The notes below the pieces were generated by a model. It was not told where the DNA came from, searched no databases, and saw only the letters and a program-made list of their open reading frames with translations. A stretch of 11,576 nucleotides of DNA from Pseudomonas sp. (GTDB lineage Bacteria > Pseudomonadota > Gammaproteobacteria > Pseudomonadales > Pseudomonadaceae): assembly GCA_003527165.1 (NCBI GenBank), contig DPSI01000358.1, positions 1 through 11,576 of the forward strand. The letters run 5' to 3'. Shown piece by piece: positions 7,801-11,576 of the stretch (position 1 is its first letter; every line of letters starts with the position of its first letter). The position numbers were made by a program, and so were the translations under genes.

Positions 7801-8036
7801 CCTCGCTGACGTTCATCCTCGGCATGCTGCCGCTAGTGCTGTCCACCGGAGCCGGCGCGGCCGGTCGAGTCGCGGTCGGCACCGGCGTGATGGGCGGGAT
7901 GATCGTCGCCACCCTGCTCGGCCTGTTCTACATCCCGCTCTTCTACCTCAGCGTGCGCCGCTGGCTGAGCAAGCGGCGGCCGCCCACCAGCGAAGACAAG
8001 GCCGGCAAGCACAGCGAGGAGCCGGAGCATGCATAA
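4875..8036 (+). CDS. HAE1-family RND multidrug efflux permease (AcrB/MexB type)
   Basis: The 1053-residue inner-membrane, proton-driven pump subunit; length and twelve-helix, two-repeat layout match AcrB/MexB. TM1 lies at about 10-28 and is followed by the first large periplasmic loop; TM2-6 run from about 340 to 498, TM7 at about 540-558, the second periplasmic loop to about 870, and TM8-12 to about 1030. The proton-relay residues are present: Asp408 and Asp409 in GTLVDDAIVVVENV, Lys939 in GLSAKNAILIVEF, and Arg969 and Thr976 in the RLRFRPVLMTS stretch, matching AcrB D407, D408, K940, R971 and T978. In the distal drug pocket, Phe137, Phe179, Phe615, Phe617 and Phe628 match AcrB phenylalanines, but AcrB F610 is Ile610 here. 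The switch loop reads GFSFFGQG. The Lys/Arg-rich C-terminal tail is cytoplasmic. It overlaps the adaptor gene by 4 bases and the outer-membrane factor gene by 8. The sequence is clearly diverged from MexB, so I give no symbol. Confidence 0.96.
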   Translation: MTPTFFIRRPVFAWVIALGILLGGLLALRSLPVEQYPTIAPPTLRINVTYPGADAAVLTTNVTQVIEQELNGVEGFLYMDSTSRSNGSASIDLTFESGTDIDVAQMEVQNRLSRVEQRLPEEVRRQGIQVFQASQDFLVIVSIMSDNGDMGTLELGHFATTHILDELRRVPGVGDIREFYTAYAMRIWLDPDRLASFDMTTTEVLTAVQEQNSQAAGGALGDLPLAEGIEINAPLETQGRFSTPEEFAEIILRANPNGSAVRLRDVARVELGAENYTARSELNGQPAAGLAVQLAPDANALDTADAVKQRMAELESGFPEGVSWTVPFDSTPFISASIQQVLVTLGQAMVLVVLVMLLFLQNWRTTVIPTIVIPITLAGTCLGLWLLGFSINLLSLFGMVLAIGTLVDDAIVVVENVKRLMDEEGLPPYEATVKAMGQVSAAIIGTTLALIAVFVPLAFFPGSTGGIYRQFAITLSVAVAISTVLALILTPALCAALLKPSAPEGENNGWSRRIFSPFNRFMAGTTHRYHHAVGGVLARPLWFLLLFVGLLLLTGYLFQRMPSAFLPDEDQGSIMTVIQAPPGATIERTEEAGRQVRAFYADHPLVEDAIMVYGFSFFGQGQAHAMTFARMVPWDERPGAENTAPAVVQQAMGAFSQIKEARVFALNPPSIPGLGVAGGFTFKLEDRGGRGYKALLEARNQLLGAASQSAVLRDVRPEGADEAPRLRVQIDRIKARALGLSIRDVNATLSTAFGSAYANDFNRDGRVLQVLLQADAPSRMTPQDVLNLKVLNDQGESVPFGAFTRVEWTLGPTQLQRYNGYPALTLSGSAAPNRTTGEAMAEMERLAGELPDGFAYEWSDASFEEQQASGQVGLLLGLSLLVVLMVLAALYESWTVPIAVLLVVPFGALGAVLFAMLRDLPADVYFNVGLVTIIGLSAKNAILIVEFAIEEEGQGKSLTDAVMNAVRLRFRPVLMTSLTFILGMLPLVLSTGAGAAGRVAVGTGVMGGMIVATLLGLFYIPLFYLSVRRWLSKRRPPTSEDKAGKHSEEPEHA

Positions 8037-9504
8037 ACCTCTGTCGGTGCTGCTGGTCGGCCTGCTTGCCGGGTGCCAGTTCGCCCCCACCCATGAGCGA
8101 CCCGCGTCACCCACCGCGCCACGTTATCCGCACGCCCTCGATGCCGGCACCGCCGGCATTGCCCCGGCAAGCATCGGCTGGCGCGAATTTCTCCTCGATC
8201 CCCGCCTGCACGCCTTTATCGACCTGGCGCTGGAGCGCAATCGCGACCTGCAAGTAGCGGTGGAACGGATCGAGGAAGCGCGTGGACAGTTTCGCGTGCA
8301 GAACGCCGATCGCTACCCCAACCTCGGGCTCAACGCCGACGCCACCCGCGGTCGATTCCCCGCCGGGACCGGTGCGTCGACAGGCACCGGCGCTGCGGTG
8401 GGCGCTGGTGGCGCACCGGGCGGCAGTGCCGCGGCGGCGGGGGATGGAGTGATCGAGCGCTACTCGCTTGGAATCGGCGTCAGCGCGTTCGAATTGGACT
8501 TCTGGGGCCGTGTACGCAACCTCAGCGAGGCGGCGCGGGCACAATATTTGGCCACGGTGGAGGCCCAACGGGCGTTTCGCCTGTCGTTGATCGCCGATGT
8601 CAGCGCCACCTATCTGGCCGTGCGCGAGGCCGACCAGCGCATCGCGCTGGCGGAAGCCACCGTTCGCAGTCGTCGCGACGGGCTGCGCATCGCTCAGGTA
8701 CGCTTCGATGCGGGCATCACCTCGGCACTCGATTACAACCAGGCCCAGGCGCTGCTAACCCAGGCCGCAACCGAACTGGCGGCGTTGCGCCTGACCCACG
8801 CTCAGCAACAGAACTTCCTGACCCAACTGATCGGCGGGGAACCACCCGCCCCGCTGCCAGTGGCAGAGCCGCTGGCCCGGCAGGTGAACCCGGTTACCCT
8901 GGCCGCGGGCCTGCCATCGGAACTGCTGCTGGTGCGGCCCGACATCCTCGCCGCCGAAGAGCAGCTGCGCGCCGCTCGCGCCAACATTGGTGTGGCGCGG
9001 GCCGCGTTCTTCCCACAGGTATCGCTGACGGGCAGCGCCGGCTACGCCTCGTCGGAGCTGAGCAACCTGATCAGCTCCGACAATCGCACCTGGAGCATCG
9101 GACCATCGATCAGCCTGCCGCTGTTCGATTTCGGACGTAATCGTGGCAACCTGACGGTTGCCGAAGCGCGCGAAAACATCACCATCGCCGAGTATGAACG
9201 CGCCATCGAGGTGGCCTTCAGAGAAGTGGCCGACGCCCTCGCCGGCCGACGCTATCTGGCCGAACAGGTCGCGGCGCAACGAGAGAACGTCGCCACGCTG
9301 CGGCGCATCGCCGATCTGGCCCAGGAGCGCTATGCCGAAGGCGTGGTCAATTACCTCGAAGTGCTGGACGCCGAACGCAATCGCTTCGATGCCGAACAGG
9401 CGTTCATTCAGGTCCAGCGCGCGCAGGTGCAGAACCTTATCGAGCTCTACGTCGCCCTCGGCGGCGGCACGGCCGCCGAGCCCCGGGCAACCACCGCCCG
9501 CTAG
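8029..9504 (+). CDS. Outer-membrane efflux factor lipoprotein (NodT/OprM family)
   Basis: The TolC-like exit duct of the pump, 491 residues, about the size of OprM. The lipoprotein signal LLAGC gives a lipidated Cys16. Two outer-membrane-efflux repeats follow: the first spans about 60-265 (ALERNRDLQVAVERIEEAR, the strand motif FELDFWGRVRN at 154-164, coiled-coil helices to 265), the second about 295-478 (LVRPDILAAEEQLRAARANI, FFPQVSLTGSAGYAS, the strand motif ISLPLFDFGRNRGNL, then helices ending in YLEVLDAERN). Family members trimerise into a beta-barrel with a long periplasmic alpha-barrel that docks on the adaptor tip. An oddity: residues 111-140 between the first two beta-strands are almost only Gly, Ala, Ser, Thr and Pro, probably a long flexible surface loop. 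The start overlaps the permease end by 8 bases, with a GGAG-like sequence inside the permease gene. No terminator is obvious after its stop, so transcription might continue into the DUF3597 gene. Confidence 0.95.
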   Translation: MHKPLSVLLVGLLAGCQFAPTHERPASPTAPRYPHALDAGTAGIAPASIGWREFLLDPRLHAFIDLALERNRDLQVAVERIEEARGQFRVQNADRYPNLGLNADATRGRFPAGTGASTGTGAAVGAGGAPGGSAAAAGDGVIERYSLGIGVSAFELDFWGRVRNLSEAARAQYLATVEAQRAFRLSLIADVSATYLAVREADQRIALAEATVRSRRDGLRIAQVRFDAGITSALDYNQAQALLTQAATELAALRLTHAQQQNFLTQLIGGEPPAPLPVAEPLARQVNPVTLAAGLPSELLLVRPDILAAEEQLRAARANIGVARAAFFPQVSLTGSAGYASSELSNLISSDNRTWSIGPSISLPLFDFGRNRGNLTVAEARENITIAEYERAIEVAFREVADALAGRRYLAEQVAAQRENVATLRRIADLAQERYAEGVVNYLEVLDAERNRFDAEQAFIQVQRAQVQNLIELYVALGGGTAAEPRATTAR

Positions 9505-9616
9505 CGGCACCGGCAGACAGACGGTTGCTTCGATGCCGCTCTTCCGACCTGCGGGGTTGAATGACCTGAACGCAGCGAGGGTCCAACGGAGACCTACATC
9601 AACCGAGGATCATGCA

Positions 9617-10114
9617 ATGGGCCTGTTCGACAAAATCAAAGACAAGCTGGGCATGGGCGGCGCGAGTAACGAAGCGCACAAGCCCGCCGCGCCGGATTCG
9701 GGGACCAATCAGCACGCCACCGATACGGTCGTGGATTCCGAGCGCCCCACCACCGCCAACAACGCGACCACCGCGCCACCCGGTGCCAGCGGATCGACCC
9801 CCGGCATGGCCGGTGCAGCCGGCACGGTTGGTACCGCCGGTAGCACCACCAGCGCCGTGGACGTGCCGGCGAAACTCGACGGCATGGCAGCGACTCATCC
9901 GGAAAAGCTGAACTGGCGCACCTCCATCGTCGACCTGCTGAAGCTGCTGGGCCTCGATAGTAGCCTGGAGTCGCGCAAAGAGCTGGCCACCGAGTTGGGT
10001 TGCCCGCCGGACCAGATGGCCGACTCGGCGCAGATGAACATGTGGCTGCACCGCACCGTTATGCACAAGCTCGCCGAACACGGCGGTACGGTTCCGCCCG
10101 AGCTGCGCACTTAA
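9617..10114 (+). CDS. DUF3597 domain protein with low-complexity N-terminal linker
   Basis: 165 residues. It begins MGLFDKIKDKLGMG, a short amphipathic helix typical of this family's N-terminus. Residues 20-80 are low complexity (Ala, Thr, Gly, Pro, Ser, Asn) and likely disordered. Residues 81-165 form the conserved DUF3597 region: VDVPAKLD, HPEKLNWRTSIVDLLKLLGLD, SLESRKELATELG, then MNMWLHRTVMHKLAEHGG.VP near the end. The region looks like a small helical domain. The molecular function of DUF3597 is unknown. GAGG at 9605-9608 is a good ribosome binding site for the ATG at 9617; an ATG at 9612 is in another frame. The gene lies 112 bases after the outer-membrane factor gene on the same strand, so either its own promoter or readthrough from the pump operon is possible. 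A bidirectional hairpin follows at 10128-10148. Family call is firm; its role is open. Confidence 0.88.
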   Translation: MGLFDKIKDKLGMGGASNEAHKPAAPDSGTNQHATDTVVDSERPTTANNATTAPPGASGSTPGMAGAAGTVGTAGSTTSAVDVPAKLDGMAATHPEKLNWRTSIVDLLKLLGLDSSLESRKELATELGCPPDQMADSAQMNMWLHRTVMHKLAEHGGTVPPELRT

Positions 10115-10127
10115 GTTGAGCAAAATC

Positions 10128-10148
10128 GTCGCGGCTTGGTGCCGCGAC
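10128..10148. terminator. Bidirectional terminator-like hairpin between converging genes
   Basis: GTCGCGGC (10128-10135) pairs perfectly with GCCGCGAC (10141-10148) around TTGGT. On the minus strand the stem is followed by GATTTTG, giving a short U-run suited to ending the inositol-monophosphatase-family transcript. On the plus strand it lies 14 bases after the DUF3597 stop, with AAAA before it and a weak ATCT after. Confidence 0.65.
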
Positions 10149-10155
10149 ATCTGAT

Positions 10156-10201
10156 GGTTCCCACGTTCGCGTGGGAATGCAGATCCGGACGCTCCAAGCG
10201 T
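10156..10201. repeat. REP-like palindrome, degenerate copy of a Pseudomonas dispersed repeat
   Basis: TTCCCACG (10158-10165) and CGTGGGAA (10170-10177) form a perfect 8-base-pair stem closed by TTCG, followed by ATGCAGATCCGGACGCT. A second small stem, ACGCT/AGCGT, lies at 10189-10201. The order GGTTCCCACG, CGTGGGAATGCAG, GGACGCTC resembles, from memory, a palindromic intergenic repeat common in Pseudomonas genomes. The site, between two converging genes, is typical for such elements. Only one copy is in the window, so repeat status rests on recognition rather than on seeing several copies. Confidence 0.5.
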
Positions 10202-10216
10202 TGAGACCGGACGGCG

Positions 10217-11038
10217 TCAATCGTCCAGCGACGGGCCGATCATTTCCGCCAGCTGTGGATAGACGCCCGGACAGGCAACCAGATAGGGATTGCCGAGTAA
10301 CAACCCGTCGTTACGGAAGAAGTCGTTCACCCGACCCCCCGCTTCCTTCACCAACACCAGCCCGGCCATGCAGTCCCAGCTTTTCAGCTCGGTCTCGTAG
10401 TAGCCGAGCAGCCGACCGGCTGCCACGTAGGCGGTCATCAGCGCGCCGGAGCCATTGCGAAAGAACATCCCGCCTTCAGCCAGCAGTTTTTCGAGAAAAG
10501 GAATGAAGTGTTCCTTGCCACGCGGGTGAAAAGTGCCGGTGGCAGTCACGCCCTGCCCCACATGGGCGGCGCTGCTCACTTTAAGGGGAGTGTCGTTGAC
10601 GAACGCGCCCTGGCCCAGGCATCCATGGAACAGCTCGTTATGGTTGGGATCGGCGATCGCCCCCAGATGCGGCTCGCCATCGACCAGCAGGCCGATCGAC
10701 ACGCACCAGTTGTGCAGCCCGTTGACGAAGCAGGCTGTGCCGTCGATGGGATCGATCACCCACACGCAGCGGGCACCGAGATCGGCGGAACCGCTCTCCT
10801 CGCCTAGAAAGCCATCCTCGGGAAAGCGCTGCGTCAGGCGTTCGCGAATGAAGGCTTCGATCTGCTTGTCAGCGATGCTGACTACATCCTGCAGGTCATC
10901 ACCCTTGTGTTCGACAGTCAGCGCATCGCGCTTGCGGTAGTAGTCCATGCCCAGCTGCGCGGCCTCGAGTGCGAGGGCTTTGGCGCAGGCATAACGCGCT
11001 TCGATGTCGAGACTGGGGGCAACGGGTTCCGAATTCAT
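10217..11038 (-). CDS. Inositol monophosphatase family protein (metal-dependent sugar/nucleotide phosphatase)
   Basis: 273 residues, about the family's usual length. Members of this Mg2+-dependent, lithium-sensitive superfamily (IMPase, CysQ-type bisphosphate nucleotidase, FBPase-like, HisN-like) remove phosphate from inositol phosphates or related small metabolites. Metal ligands are all visible: Glu80 in GEES, Asp96 and Asp99 in VIDPIDGT (94-101), and Asp222 in SWDCMAG. GSGALMTAYVAAGRLLGYYE at 196-215 and KEAGGRV at 231-237 complete the fold signature. The start at 11038 is chosen because AAGGA lies 5 bases upstream; an ATG at 11068 would put that ribosome binding site inside the gene. The minus strand upstream has TAGAAT (11084-11089), a plausible -10, without a clear -35. 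Downstream is the bidirectional hairpin with its U-run. The exact substrate cannot be read from the sequence; a second IMPase-like gene (suhB) elsewhere in the genome would be expected. Confidence 0.9.
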   Translation of the reverse strand: MNSEPVAPSLDIEARYACAKALALEAAQLGMDYYRKRDALTVEHKGDDLQDVVSIADKQIEAFIRERLTQRFPEDGFLGEESGSADLGARCVWVIDPIDGTACFVNGLHNWCVSIGLLVDGEPHLGAIADPNHNELFHGCLGQGAFVNDTPLKVSSAAHVGQGVTATGTFHPRGKEHFIPFLEKLLAEGGMFFRNGSGALMTAYVAAGRLLGYYETELKSWDCMAGLVLVKEAGGRVNDFFRNDGLLLGNPYLVACPGVYPQLAEMIGPSLDD

Positions 11039-11083
11039 GGGGGTCCTTTTCGAGGCGGGGCGCGGCAATCGCGCAAACTGCTG

Positions 11084-11089
11084 ATTCTA
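11084..11089 (-). promoter_or_regulatory. Possible -10 element for the inositol-monophosphatase-family gene
   Basis: On the minus strand this reads TAGAAT, five of six bases matching TATAAT, about 45 bases before the chosen start. No matching -35 is visible at 16-18 bases, so the assignment is weak. Confidence 0.25.
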
Positions 11090-11120
11090 GTGAATCGACA
11101 ATGACAGGCCTATGCTGCGA

Positions 11121-11150
11121 CGCGGCAACGACCCACCGATCATTGCCGCG
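11121..11150 (-). terminator. Hairpin downstream of the catalase gene, possible weak terminator
   Basis: CGCGGCAA (11121-11128) and TTGCCGCG (11143-11150) form a perfect 8-base-pair stem with a 14-base loop, 12 bases beyond the catalase stop. There is no U-run on either strand, so it may be an mRNA-stabilising hairpin, a factor-dependent terminator, or a regulatory dyad in front of the next gene. Confidence 0.35.
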
Positions 11151-11162
11151 CCAGCAAGCCCA

Positions 11163-11576
11163 CTAGGCTTCGTCGTGCTTGTCGCGGCCTTCGGTTTTGC
11201 CACTGCTGTAGGTCGGCCCTGCCAGGTTTTCGCCCGGCGCGGCACGGCCTTCCAGCGGCGGCAGCGCCTTGGCCTTTTCGACATCCACGCCCACCCCGTC
11301 AGCCAGACGCTGACCGTAATCGGGATCGCAATGCCAGAAGTGCCAGATCATCCGCAGACAGATGTGCTCGGGACATTCCTTGAGGTCGGCGGTGATGTTG
11401 GCGATCAGGTCGTCGCGCTCCCAGTCCTCGAAACTGCGATAACGTTCGCCAGCCTGATGATAGTCCGCAGCGGCCTCGGTGGTCTGGTAGCGGCCCAGGT
11501 GCCCTTCGACCCATTGGTGATAGTCGGGCGTCGTCTTGGGCGCTTCCTTGAGGCCACCCATCGAACTGGGCTCGTA
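11163..11576 (-). CDS. Heme catalase, C-terminal part (5' end cut by window edge)
   Basis: The last 137 codons of a minus-strand gene that runs out of the window; the stop is TAG at 11165-11163. The fragment opens with YEPSSMGG, the catalase segment that leads out of the main beta-barrel region (usually YePNS.gg). The catalase-related C-terminal immune-responsive domain follows: RYQTTEAAADYHQAGERYR, DDLIANITADLKECPEHI, then HFWHCDPDYGQRLADGVGVDV. This segment carries none of the heme-ligand Tyr, the distal His or the Asn, which lie upstream outside the window. Catalases convert hydrogen peroxide to water and oxygen, generally in the cytoplasm. The tail after residue 100 (PPLEGRAAPGENLAG to a charged end KTEGRDKHDEA) is short, which fits a small-subunit catalase rather than a large HPII-type enzyme. 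OxyR-type regulation is usual but cannot be seen here because the promoter is outside. Confidence 0.88.
   Translation of the reverse strand, partial: YEPSSMGGLKEAPKTTPDYHQWVEGHLGRYQTTEAAADYHQAGERYRSFEDWERDDLIANITADLKECPEHICLRMIWHFWHCDPDYGQRLADGVGVDVEKAKALPPLEGRAAPGENLAGPTYSSGKTEGRDKHDEA

Noticed and set aside
9158..9616. Upstream extension of the DUF3597 frame
   Set aside because: The frame is open upstream but runs inside the outer-membrane factor gene in another phase. The ribosome binding site at 9605-9608 and family-like MGLFDKIK fix the start at 9617.
11039..11068. Longer start for the inositol-monophosphatase-family gene at 11068
   Set aside because: It would place the good AAGGA ribosome binding site inside the coding region and adds a Pro/Arg stretch with no family resemblance.
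1..11576. Search for CRISPR arrays, transposase genes, tRNA/rRNA genes, prophage or defence genes
   Set aside because: No regularly spaced repeats, transposase motifs, tRNA cloverleaf or rRNA segments, or recognisable defence or phage proteins were seen. All long stretches are explained by ordinary chromosomal genes.

Overview
The window is GC-rich, densely coded bacterial chromosome, most likely from a Pseudomonas/Stutzerimonas-type gammaproteobacterium. I infer this from the gene types (an HAE1-class RND efflux operon with a NodT/OprM-type outer-membrane lipoprotein, DUF3597, a TauE/SafE permease), from the strong GC bias at third codon positions, and from a degenerate palindrome with a TTCCCACG arm that resembles a dispersed repeat known from pseudomonads. 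No species assignment is possible from the sequence alone.

Layout. 1-837 (minus, cut by the left edge): exported CAP/SCP-domain protein with an apparently degenerate first CAP copy. 838-1085: divergent intergenic region with dyads. 1086-1820 (plus): TauE/SafE-family permease. 1926-2012 (plus): 28-residue single-span membrane peptide with a good ribosome binding site, followed by a strong hairpin at 2095-2121. 2164-3447 (plus): MscS-family mechanosensitive channel with a signal peptide and periplasmic domain. 3448-3702: intergenic region ahead of the pump operon. 3703-9504 (plus): three overlapping genes for a complete tripartite efflux pump, namely lipoprotein adaptor, inner-membrane RND permease and outer-membrane factor. 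9617-10114 (plus): DUF3597 protein with a low-complexity linker. 10115-10216: a bidirectional terminator-like hairpin and a REP-like palindrome between converging genes. 10217-11038 (minus): inositol-monophosphatase-family enzyme. 11163-11576 (minus, cut by the right edge): C-terminal part of a heme catalase.

How the genes work together. Only the pump genes form an evident functional unit. The adaptor and permease genes overlap by 4 bases (ATGA) and the permease and outer-membrane factor genes by 8, so they are very probably cotranslated and assemble one envelope-spanning exporter. No regulator gene lies next to the pump, unlike many MexR/TtgR/AcrR-controlled operons. The neighbours (mechanosensitive channel, small membrane peptide, TauE-type permease, catalase) share a loose envelope/stress theme but show no shared operon structure.

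I found no convincing new multi-gene system. The most interesting items are the tandem CAP architecture, the 28-residue membrane peptide, the Gly/Ala-rich insertion in the outer-membrane factor, the substitution in the permease's phenylalanine pocket, and the pump's missing local regulator.
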